From positions 1 to 8,512 of the forward strand of contig NZQO01000148.1 in NCBI GenBank assembly GCA_002693605.1: 8,512 nt of DNA, in the 5' to 3' direction. The position numbers and the translations under genes are program-made. This DNA comes from Flavobacteriaceae bacterium. GTDB taxonomy: Bacteria > Bacteroidota > Bacteroidia > Flavobacteriales > Flavobacteriaceae. A model generated the notes under the pieces. It was not told the origin of the DNA and searched no databases. It worked only from the letters and a program-made list of their open reading frames with translations. Numbering within the stretch: the stretch's first letter is position 1; every line of letters starts with the position of its first letter. This document shows, piece after piece, positions 1-7,800 of the stretch.

Positions 1-833
1 GAGCCGATATTCCCCGAAATCATTTCACCACTCTTGATACCGATGGAAACCTTGGGCTTAAATGCCAGTGTGCCCTCGGTATTTTGCAATTTGTTTATTT
101 GGTTGCGAACCGCTAGGGCAGCATCGATTGCGCGATCCAGGTGATAATCGCCCCGGAAGACCGCCATAATGGCGTCACCGATAAATTTGTCGACATACCC
201 TTCCTGTTCGGTAATTTCCTTTACCATTTTATCGAAATAGGAATTTATTAGCTGTACCACGGTATCGGGCGGGGCGTTTTCGCTTATTTTAGTGAAACCA
301 CATATATCTATAAAGATGACCGTTGCCTCGATAGTTTCGTTCGCCATTATAGTGTTCTCGAACTCCTTGTTGCCCATGAAATTAAGTACGTTCTCATCTA
401 CGTACATTTTCAGGATATTATTTTCCTTGATGGCCTGTAACGTATCCTTGAGGTGCTTGGCGTGCCTCAGGGTTTTTTCCATGGTAAGGGTAAGGTCCTC
501 AAAATTGATGGGCTTGGTAATGAAATCATACGCCCCGCGATTCATTGCCGTGCGAATGTTTTCCATATCGCCATACGCCGAAACGATAACCGATTTTATC
601 AGTGGGCTCAGTTCATTGAGTTTGGTTAGCAACGTTAGCCCATCCATTTCGGGCATATTTATATCGCTCAGGACAATGTCCACATCGGGTCGCGTTTCGA
701 GTTTTTCGAGCGCGTCCTTTCCGTTAGTGGCAAATAGAAATTGATATTTCTGCTCGCGTATCTCCTTCCTAAATTTTTGCTTGATGAGCATTTCTAGGTC
801 TGCCTCATCATCTACAACCAGTATTTTATTCAT
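1..833 (-). CDS. Response regulator fused to class III adenylate/guanylate cyclase (C-terminus cut by window edge)
   Basis: The frame is open from ATG (831-833) to the left edge, giving 277 complete codons and no stop. Residues 1-125 form a receiver domain: acidic pair D8/D9, phospho-acceptor D57 in LSDINMPEMDG, switch S85 and K107 in TKP. A short helical linker (about 125-165) leads to a class III cyclase domain. FIDICGF supplies the first metal aspartate, D176. DKFIGDAIMAVF supplies the second, D220, together with K216, which sits where adenylate cyclases have the adenine-recognising lysine. The end of the window reads SIGIKSGEMISGNIG, so the transition-state Asn/Arg and the second base-specifying residue are outside. 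Expected role: phosphorylation-controlled synthesis of a cyclic nucleotide in the cytosol. ATP as substrate is favoured by K216 but not proven. The start overlaps the upstream receiver gene by 8 nt. Receiver-cyclase identity is firm; partner kinase is inferred. Confidence 0.95.
   Translation of the reverse strand, partial: MNKILVVDDEADLEMLIKQKFRKEIREQKYQFLFATNGKDALEKLETRPDVDIVLSDINMPEMDGLTLLTKLNELSPLIKSVIVSAYGDMENIRTAMNRGAYDFITKPINFEDLTLTMEKTLRHAKHLKDTLQAIKENNILKMYVDENVLNFMGNKEFENTIMANETIEATVIFIDICGFTKISENAPPDTVVQLINSYFDKMVKEITEQEGYVDKFIGDAIMAVFRGDYHLDRAIDAALAVRNQINKLQNTEGTLAFKPKVSIGIKSGEMISGNIG
826..833 (-). other. 8-nt gene overlap (ATGAATAA), translational coupling site
   Basis: The start codon of the receiver-cyclase (831-833) lies inside the last codons of the stand-alone receiver gene, whose TAA is at 826-828. 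The bases upstream of the ATG read AAAACACAGCGCT, with no Shine-Dalgarno match, so re-initiation by ribosomes finishing the upstream gene is the likely route. This supports the chosen start and tightly linked expression of the two receivers. Confidence 0.8.
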
Positions 834-1206
834 AGCGCTGTGTTTTTAATTTTTCTTTCAATAGCTTAAAATCCAATGGTTTGGTAAGAAACTCGTCGGC
901 GCCAAGATTTTTGGCAGTGGTAAAGTTATGTTCGTCGCCATAGGCGGTAATCATCATTACGGTGGGCGGGGGCTGGTTAAACTCCTGTTTTATATGTTTT
1001 AGCAGTTCCAGCCCGCTCATGCCGGGCATGTTTATATCAGAGAGGATAAGTACCGTTTCGTGCCCCAGTTCCTTTAATTTCTGAAGCGCTTCTTCGCCTG
1101 AAAAGGCAAAGAGGAATGCGAATTCTTTACTACGTATCTCTTTTCTGAAGCGTTGCTGAAACAAAATTTGAACGTCTTTCTCATCATCTACAACTAAAAT
1201 TTTCAT
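826..1206 (-). CDS. Single-domain response regulator (CheY-like receiver)
   Basis: This 126-residue protein is a bare receiver domain. It begins MKILVVDDE with acidic residues D7/D8, carries the phospho-acceptor D57 in LSDINMPGMSG, the switch threonine T87 in ITAYGD, and K109 in LTKP. It stops right after the last receiver helix, so there is no output domain. It closely resembles the receiver of the cyclase gene downstream: both share FRKEIR after helix 1, FLFA at strand 2 and SDINMP around the aspartate. They look like an old duplicate pair. The gene starts 7 nt after the propeller kinase ends and overlaps the cyclase gene by 8 nt, making those two operonic kinases its likely phosphodonors. 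Possible roles are a phosphate sink, a shuttle, or an output through protein contact. The ATG at 1204-1206 has no clear Shine-Dalgarno. Family assignment is secure; the role is inferred. Confidence 0.95.
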   Translation of the reverse strand: MKILVVDDEKDVQILFQQRFRKEIRSKEFAFLFAFSGEEALQKLKELGHETVLILSDINMPGMSGLELLKHIKQEFNQPPPTVMMITAYGDEHNFTTAKNLGADEFLTKPLDFKLLKEKLKTQRYE

Positions 1207-1213
1207 AATTCGC

Positions 1214-4200
1214 TTATTTAGGTATTAATATCGTGAAGGTCGTACCTTCGTTTTCAAGTGATTTTGCCTTCAAGGATCCGCCGTGGGCCTTAATGATATC
1301 GTAACTTAGCGACAGGCCTAGCCCCGTGCCCTTTCCAGGGGGTTTCGTGGTGAAAAAGGGCTGGAAGATCTTATCGAGTATGGCGTTGGAAATCCCCTTG
1401 CCGTTATCTGATATAACAATTGCAATCTGCTTGGTCCTATTTTCAGTGGCAATCGAAACGGTAGGTTCGTACATAGCCTGGTCACTGCTGGGTTCGAGCG
1501 ATTTTTCGTGGACTGCATAAAAAGCGTTGGTAAGCAAATTCAATACAACCCGTCCAATATCTTGTGGTACTATAGTAATGTAGCCTATACTATCATCGAA
1601 ATCGGTATGGAGGGTCGCGTTGAAATTTTTGTTCTTTGCCCGTAACCCGTGGTACGCCAAGCGAAGGTATTCGTCGGCCAGTTTATTGAGCGCGACCTGC
1701 TCCTTGGCGCCCGAGTTGTTCCTGCTGTGTTGCAACATGCCCTTTACGATGGCATCTGCACGCTTTCCGTGTACCGATATTTTTTGTAAGTTATGCTGAA
1801 TATCGCGAGCGATGACACGCGCCTCCTTCAGGTCGCCTTTCTCAATCTCTGCGTTCATCTCACCAATGAGCTCGTAACTCAGTTCGCTGAAGTTGTTCAC
1901 GAAATTTAACGGATTTTGGATTTCGTGCGCTACGCCCGCCGTTAACTTTCCGAGTGAGGCCATTTTTTCTGAATGTATAAGCTGCGCTTGGGTGGCTTTC
2001 AGTTCGGCATAGGCTTTTTCTATTTCCCTGGCATGTTCCAGTTCCCTTGTCAGAATTTTGCGCTTTTCGCGTGCCACTAACCGTTGACGCTGAAAACGGT
2101 CTACCAGGTAAACGCCTACCATAAATAAGATTATGTAAAAGATATAGGCGAACAACGAACGGTACCAAGGTGGTTTTACCGTGAATTGATAGGCCAGGGG
2201 CTCGCTCCAAATGCCGTCTGGGCTCTTGGCCTTTTCCAAAAAGGTAAAGTCGCCTTCGGGAATATTGCCAAAACTAGCTGTGGTGTTTTCGGTGATAGGG
2301 TTCCACTCTTCGTCATAGCCCTCTAGCATATATTGATAACGTATGAGATTGGGCCTAAATGTTTCAATGCCCGTGAACTCGAAACTTACGTTATTCTTCG
2401 TATAGGGCAATTCAAGTCCCGCGGGTAAGGCGTAGAATGGCTGAATACTATCAAAGGTTACATTTCTGAATTTGCGCGCCATTGTATCCCGTTCTGAAGG
2501 AGCCAATTTTCTATCGAAGGTTAGCAGTTCATCTGTGGTATGGGTGGAAACCTTAGGTCCGGTTGTCGTTTCATTTTGCCTTGATTTTTTGGATCGGGCG
2601 AGGCTATGCCAGCTTATGGACTCATTGTTGATGCGTATATTTTGCAGAAACACTGTGGGTGGATCACTATTTTCCTTTATCGCGTTCAAATTGAAACGCA
2701 CCAACTTGTCGCCTGTCCCGGCCCAAATTATACCCCCCATTTCCCGATGCATACTCGCGTTATTGCTAATGTCCTTTATGGGGTAATTGGTCTTTTCATT
2801 ATAGTTTAGATGACCAAGTTGGGCTATTTTTCCTTTTTCTGAAGCAATCCCTCCTTTAAATACAGTGAAACCTACGTTGGTGCCAATTATGATGTCTCCA
2901 GATTCATCCTCTATTATTTGATATACGACATCATTTGCCAGGCCGTGTGTGGTAGAGAAGTTCTCGAAAATTGGTTCGGAAATCGTTTGAGGGGTCTCTA
3001 GTATTTCTTCGAGCCTTGCGCTCTTGATTACGGAGATACCCCCGCCCCAACTGCCAATAATTATGTTGCCGTTTTTATCTTGGATTACTGAAGAAAGCTT
3101 GTCGTCGGGCAAACCTTGATCTGTGGTAAAGTTCATGAAGTTGGTGCCATCAAAACGGCTCAGCCCTCCTCGCGTCGCTACCCACAGGGCGCCTGAAGTA
3201 TCTTCCCAAAAGCCCCAGATGGTATTATGAACTAGACCTTTTGATTTATCAAAATTGCGGAACGTAGAGCCGTCGAAAACGCTTATTCCATGCTCATAGG
3301 TGCCGATATACAGTTTCCCTGTCGAATCTATGTACAGAACGGTGACTTCCGAGGACGGCAATCCCTGCTCGGCCGTATAATTCACTAGTTGGGAACCCGT
3401 GAATTTAGTAATGCCCTGCGAGCCGCCGAAATAGATAGCGCCTTCGGCATCTGCGACGGCACAAAAGTGGGTGTCGTTTAGTAGGCCGTGGACGGTTGTA
3501 TAATTAAGGAAGGTCCCGTCGTAACCGGGCGGCGAGCCCTGATTAAAGGCCACGATACCACCATTTGCGGGGGCAAACCACATAGTGCCCTCGGCATCTT
3601 GTGCGGTCGCATATACCGCATTCCCCGGAAACCCTTGTTTCCCGGTATACTCCAAAACGGCATCCCCCATATAGCGATCTAGGCCGCCGCCGTGGGTGCC
3701 AAACCATAAGTTGCCCGACCCATCTGTGGTGATGCTGTTTACGCGATTGAAGGCGAGCCCTTGCTCCGTAGAAAAGTTCAGAAAATAATCCTTGTTAGGA
3801 ATATACTTTGAAACTCCCGCTGCGGTCCCCAACCACATGGCGCCATCGGCATCTTCAGTAATCGCATAAATAGTATTATCGCCTAGTCCATCTGCCGTGG
3901 TCAGTACCGGAAATTTAGTAGTTTGTTCTTTCTCTACTTGGGTGTTTATTCGAAAGAGGCCGTGGGTAGTTCCAATCCAAAGTATGCCATTCCTGTCTTC
4001 CAGTAAGGACATTATTATTGAAGATTCTGGGAGGCCTATCGCTTCGGAATAGTCGGTAAAACTTATGTCCGAACTGTGGCTTGAATTGTTCTCTTTCTTC
4101 CAGAGTCCCTTCGTGCCGGCAACCCAAAGATTGTCCAGACCGTCTTGCAGAATGGCATTTACCAGCATTTTGGGCACCTTCGAATTTTCCTCGAATGTGG

Positions 4201-4837
4201 ATATCTCTATCTTTTTTCCCTTTCTGTTAATGAGACTAAGTCCTTTATCACTTCCTATCCACATAGCGCCGTGACGCCCTTCCGCAATAGCGAGTACATC
4301 ATTGTCGAGCAAGCCCTCTTCGGTTGTGAAATTTTCAAACGTATAACCGTCGTAAATACTAATACCGCCATAAGTGCCAAACCAGAGGGCACCGTTTTTA
4401 TCTTCAATTATGGTATTTATAAGGTTATGGATCAAGCCGTGGGCAGAATTGTAATTGGTGAACTTCTTGCCGGTGTACATGCTTACGCCATTACCGGAGG
4501 TGCCGAACCACAGCGTGCCGGAAGAATCCTTGAGGCCACATAAAATAGTACTCATTGCCAAGCCATCTTCCGTGTTAAAGTTGTGCATGTCTATGTAAAA
4601 ATCGGCTTGGGTCGAGATTGGCGCGGGTTTCTGGGCTAGTGAAATAACCTGTGGAGCATTGACATTGGTCAATTCGGTAAGAATTGGTGACCCCGCGGCT
4701 ACAATGAGGGGGCCTTGTAGCGAGTCAGCCTTTTCGAGATGTTTCGAAGTTGGCGATTCCCCATCCGATTGACAACCGCACAGCGCGACTATGCATCCGA
4801 TAAAAAGCATTGCGTGTATGTTTTTCGCGCGCTTCAT
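1214..4837 (-). CDS. Propeller-type sensor histidine kinase (14 Reg_prop-like repeats, Y_Y_Y, TM, HisKA, HATPase_c)
   Basis: This 1207-residue membrane sensor kinase starts with a lipoprotein-like signal (basic KRAK, hydrophobic stretch, LCGC with C22). Residues 89-716 hold about 14 repeats of the type GL-x-N-x-V-x-x-I-x-E-D-x-x-G-x-LW-x-GT, consistent with two seven-bladed propellers. A polar segment (about 740-807) precedes a Y_Y_Y domain (about 808-888, YQYMLEGYDEEW). One membrane helix (895-912) is followed by a coiled coil (913-957). The HisKA core has H971 in AHEIQNP, where ExxN could also support phosphatase activity. HATPase_c has N1100/N1104, DNGKG at 1144 and GKGTGLGLS near 1168. 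Bacteroidota hybrid two-component proteins of this layout usually continue into a receiver and an AraC-type DNA-binding domain. Here the protein ends at the ATPase domain and separate receivers follow 7 nt downstream. The propellers should face the periplasm; the ligand is unknown. The start overlaps the upstream stop (ATGA). Confidence 0.96.
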   Translation of the reverse strand: MKRAKNIHAMLFIGCIVALCGCQSDGESPTSKHLEKADSLQGPLIVAAGSPILTELTNVNAPQVISLAQKPAPISTQADFYIDMHNFNTEDGLAMSTILCGLKDSSGTLWFGTSGNGVSMYTGKKFTNYNSAHGLIHNLINTIIEDKNGALWFGTYGGISIYDGYTFENFTTEEGLLDNDVLAIAEGRHGAMWIGSDKGLSLINRKGKKIEISTFEENSKVPKMLVNAILQDGLDNLWVAGTKGLWKKENNSSHSSDISFTDYSEAIGLPESSIIMSLLEDRNGILWIGTTHGLFRINTQVEKEQTTKFPVLTTADGLGDNTIYAITEDADGAMWLGTAAGVSKYIPNKDYFLNFSTEQGLAFNRVNSITTDGSGNLWFGTHGGGLDRYMGDAVLEYTGKQGFPGNAVYATAQDAEGTMWFAPANGGIVAFNQGSPPGYDGTFLNYTTVHGLLNDTHFCAVADAEGAIYFGGSQGITKFTGSQLVNYTAEQGLPSSEVTVLYIDSTGKLYIGTYEHGISVFDGSTFRNFDKSKGLVHNTIWGFWEDTSGALWVATRGGLSRFDGTNFMNFTTDQGLPDDKLSSVIQDKNGNIIIGSWGGGISVIKSARLEEILETPQTISEPIFENFSTTHGLANDVVYQIIEDESGDIIIGTNVGFTVFKGGIASEKGKIAQLGHLNYNEKTNYPIKDISNNASMHREMGGIIWAGTGDKLVRFNLNAIKENSDPPTVFLQNIRINNESISWHSLARSKKSRQNETTTGPKVSTHTTDELLTFDRKLAPSERDTMARKFRNVTFDSIQPFYALPAGLELPYTKNNVSFEFTGIETFRPNLIRYQYMLEGYDEEWNPITENTTASFGNIPEGDFTFLEKAKSPDGIWSEPLAYQFTVKPPWYRSLFAYIFYIILFMVGVYLVDRFQRQRLVAREKRKILTRELEHAREIEKAYAELKATQAQLIHSEKMASLGKLTAGVAHEIQNPLNFVNNFSELSYELIGEMNAEIEKGDLKEARVIARDIQHNLQKISVHGKRADAIVKGMLQHSRNNSGAKEQVALNKLADEYLRLAYHGLRAKNKNFNATLHTDFDDSIGYITIVPQDIGRVVLNLLTNAFYAVHEKSLEPSSDQAMYEPTVSIATENRTKQIAIVISDNGKGISNAILDKIFQPFFTTKPPGKGTGLGLSLSYDIIKAHGGSLKAKSLENEGTTFTILIPK
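2102..2155 (-). other. Single transmembrane helix of the propeller kinase
   Basis: Residues 895-912 are hydrophobic (LFAYIFYIILFMVGVYLV), preceded by PPWYRS at the end of the Y_Y_Y domain and followed by a basic DRFQRQR segment. The positive-inside rule places the following coiled coil and kinase core in the cytoplasm and the propellers outside. This is the usual position of the membrane helix in this sensor family. Confidence 0.93.
2690..4573 (-). repeat. About 14 propeller blade repeats (residues 89-716)
   Basis: The repeat is about 41-50 residues long. Blades begin near residues 92, 134, 175, 222, 268, 317, 360, 402, 451, 492, 534, 575, 632 and 686. Most have a GL start, an acidic-x-x-G turn and an LW-F/I-GT strand. 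Blades 2, 6, 7, 10 and 11 are closest to consensus. Blade 4 has LWVAGTKG, blade 8 has MWFAPANGG, blades 12 and 13 lose the tryptophan (IIIG), and blade 14 is poorly conserved. Many blades end in an aromatic-N-aromatic segment such as FENF or FLNY before the next GL. Fourteen blades match the two-propeller sensor domains of Bacteroidota hybrid two-component systems. Confidence 0.88.
4772..4837 (-). other. Probable lipoprotein (SPII) signal peptide of the propeller kinase
   Basis: Residues 1-22 have a basic start (K2, R3, K5), a hydrophobic core from A9 to L19 and a lipobox-like LCGC ending at C22, followed by QSDGES. Cleavage before C22 would leave a lipid-anchored N-terminus. Cysteine at the -2 position is less common than Ser or Ala, so an ordinary cleaved or uncleaved signal remains possible. 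Confidence 0.65.
4834..4837 (-). other. ATGA stop/start overlap between the two kinase genes
   Basis: The TGA of the repeat kinase (4834-4836) shares bases with the ATG of the propeller kinase (4835-4837). The sequence before the ATG, AAACCTAAAACGCCAAA, lacks a Shine-Dalgarno motif. Coupled translation is therefore likely, suggesting the two kinases are made together. Confidence 0.85.
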
Positions 4838-7800
4838 TTTGGCGTTTTAGGTTTCGTTTTGGGCTGCGTACCCGTTGGTAGAAGGATGGTAAATGTGGTT
4901 CCCACTCCTTCCTGGGTAGTTACCTCGAGTTTTCCTTCGTGCGCCTTTATGATATCATAACTCAAACTTAGGCCCAAGCCGGTGCCCTGTCCGCTGGGCT
5001 TCGTGGTAAAAAATGGCTGGAATATTTTTTCCACGAGCTGCTTTGGCATTCCAATACCGTTATCGCGTATCGCTATCTCCACGGTATTTTTCAGGGCAGT
5101 ATTTTTATGGGAATTGCGCTTTGTGCTTATCCACACCGTGGGCTCAAAAAGACCGTCATTTTCACCTTTTTCATTTTTCAATTGTAGTTTTCGCTGGGTA
5201 GACGCATAGAAGGCATTACTTATTAGGTTCAATACCACGCGGCCAATTTCCTGCGGCACAATTTCCAATTTTTGAATCGATTCGTCATAGTCGGTAACCA
5301 AGGTTGCATTGAAGCTCTTGTCCTTGGCACGTAAGCCGTGATAGGCCAAGCGTAAATACTCTTCCACCAGCTCATTGATGCCGGTAGGCACCTTCTCGCC
5401 CGTACTCTTTCTGCTGTGTTGCAGCATTCCCTTAACAATGCCGTCGGCACGCCGGCCGTGGTGGTTTATTTTTTCGAGGTTCTGAATTACATCGCGCATC
5501 AATTCCCTCACGTCGTCAAGATTTCCAGCTTCGAGCTCTTTCCGCATCTCGTCTAACAGTTCCTGGCTTACTTCCGAAAAATTATTCACGAAGTTCAACG
5601 GGTTCTGAATTTCGTGCGCAATGCCCGCCGTTAGCTCGCCCAGGCTTGCCATCTTTTCAGATTGAACCAAAAGTTTCTGCGCCTGCTGCAATTCGCTAAG
5701 GGCCTCTTCGGCGCGTTGCTTTTCAGTCTTCAGTTTTTGAAGGTCCTCCCGTGCCTGTGTCAAATCCTTAAATCGCGAATATGCTAGTGAAAAAACACTG
5801 GCCGCGCGACGTAAGAGTTCCCAATTTTCGCCCGATATGGCACCGACGGTTGCTACTCCAATGGCGCCGTGCGAGAATTTGTGCAAATGGTAGGTACGGT
5901 CCGGGATTGTTTTGCCATAATGTCCTTGGAAGGGCGCCGAATTTTTTTCGCAATAGCGAATCCACTCCACGCGGTTCGCACCGGTCATTTCAATAGATAC
6001 CCGTTCTTTTTGCGATTCGTAGAAGCCGTGCATTTGCCGTCCAACCCATGTTGCCTCCAGATCCAGCCGAAAATGGTCGGTCACCAATTTTTTCGATTTG
6101 GATCGAAGGTCCTTAATGGCATACCAGCATTCGGTTTTTTGTTCTTTCTCGTCACGAATATAAATACTGCACGTTTCCAGCGTCTCTATTCCCAGTTGTC
6201 CCATTTCGGTACGGAGAGCTTTGGCAACTTCTTTCAGCTCCTCGGGTTGCTGCATTGCAAGGGCCCTTGCGCGAACACGCTCCAGGGCGGCTTCGATGGT
6301 CGCCTCCCGCGCTTGTGCCTCCGCATTCTGCAGGTCGCTAAAACGGGTATAAGTCAGGTTGAAGACCGATGCGAACCGCTCTAGCAATTGGGTGGTGGCC
6401 TCGGGCTGGGTGTCTGGGGAGGCAATACCGATGAAACCGCTTGAAAAATAGGCGAGCGTCTGGACGCGCTTTTTTTGCCTATGGTCTTCCTTGACCGATA
6501 TGCCCAGTTCGCCCGTTAAATAGGAAAGGTAACTGGCCAGTTCCTTTCGTTGCATGGAAAGGCTGAGCGATTTCTTTTTGGTTTTCCAGCCGTTATATAT
6601 CTTGGCGATAGCCTTGCTCTTTCGAGAATCGAAAATTACCTCAGTGTTTATTGCACTGCCTTCCTCGTCGGTTGCCCACATTTCAATAAGGCCATCATCA
6701 CCTTTAATGACCCCTATGTACAAACGGTTGGGCGCGATGCCCAGGCCCATCAATTGCTGGAAAACTACCATTGCAGTTTCGGGTAGCTCGTTTGATTGGT
6801 GCATGGCCAATGTCCTGCTCCTAACACGTTCAAGGGCTGCTTCAATTTGGGCTTCCCTCGCCTGCGCCTCGGCTTTTTTCAGATCGAGAAAGCGGGTGTA
6901 TGCTCGCTCAAATTCCTTTGAAAAGCGACCTAAAATGCTCTTGTCCTCTTCGGAGGGCGCCTCTTTTAGTAAAATTCCGAGACATCCATATTTCATATAG
7001 GTGTCTACGTAATAGAGGCCGTCTGGAAATTTGTCTGCCTCCATATGGCTTACGCCCTGCAACAGTTCATTCCATGTTGTGAAGTACGCCATTACCGCAT
7101 CTCTCTCTACCGTGTTCACGTGTACCGTAAGGTCGCTTTCCCAGGCATTGTAACAGGCTATTATGGCAGGATCTTCCCTATCGAGTGGGTAGACTACTTT
7201 TTTGGTCTTAGACTTCGAATTGGCATCGAGCCACGTGGCCCAAAACAAGTGGGTATCCTGTGTTTCGTCTGGTAACCATAAATAGGAAAATTTCGAGGCG
7301 ATACCTAGCGCATGTAATTGCTCATGGAACACCTGTATGGTACGGTCCAACTCATCGGAATGCTGCATAAGCATACTTTGGGTACGGGCGCGCTCGAGGG
7401 CCACTTCAATCATTGCCTCGCGCGCCTGTGCCTCGGCCTGGGCCAAATCACTATACCGCTTGTATGCGAAAGTGAAAACATTTCTGAATCTGTTCAGGAT
7501 TGATTTTTGAGCCTCGGTCAAGAGTCCGAAATTGGAAATACCTATAGCGCCGTTTCCGAAGGCATATAATATATAGGAGATGCTATTGGTAGCGAGTAGG
7601 CGGGGGTCGTCTGCCTCTCCGTTATTCCTGCGCATTTCTATGAGGTCTTGCAATTGCTGGCCTTCCAAAACCATTTCGGAATAACCATCGGTGGTTGTGG
7701 CAATTTGCCGAACTTGTTCTTCCAGGGTAGGGTCATCTTCATATGCCATGAGCGTTACCGTGCCGCCCATTTCGTGGGAATAGTCGTAGTCCATAAAAGT

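Noticed and set aside
292..744. Plus-strand 150-codon open frame
   Set aside because: It lies wholly opposite the receiver-cyclase gene, whose receiver and cyclase motifs are unmistakable. The plus-strand product shows no recognisable domain.
1207..1213. Promoter or terminator between the propeller kinase and the receiver gene
   Set aside because: The gap is only 7 nt and holds no stem-loop. Any internal promoter would have to lie within coding sequence and none stood out.
1860..2210. Minus-strand 116-codon frame inside the propeller kinase
   Set aside because: It is an alternative frame across the TM/coiled-coil/HisKA region; the main frame carries all domain motifs there.
5869..6384. Plus-strand 171-codon open frame
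   Set aside because: It is antisense to repeat unit 5 and the end of unit 4, has no family motif, and lies within a conserved minus-strand reading frame.
6554..7000. Plus-strand 148-codon open frame
   Set aside because: It is antisense to repeat units 3 and 4; the low-complexity Ser/Arg-rich product looks like a shadow of the repeat coding.
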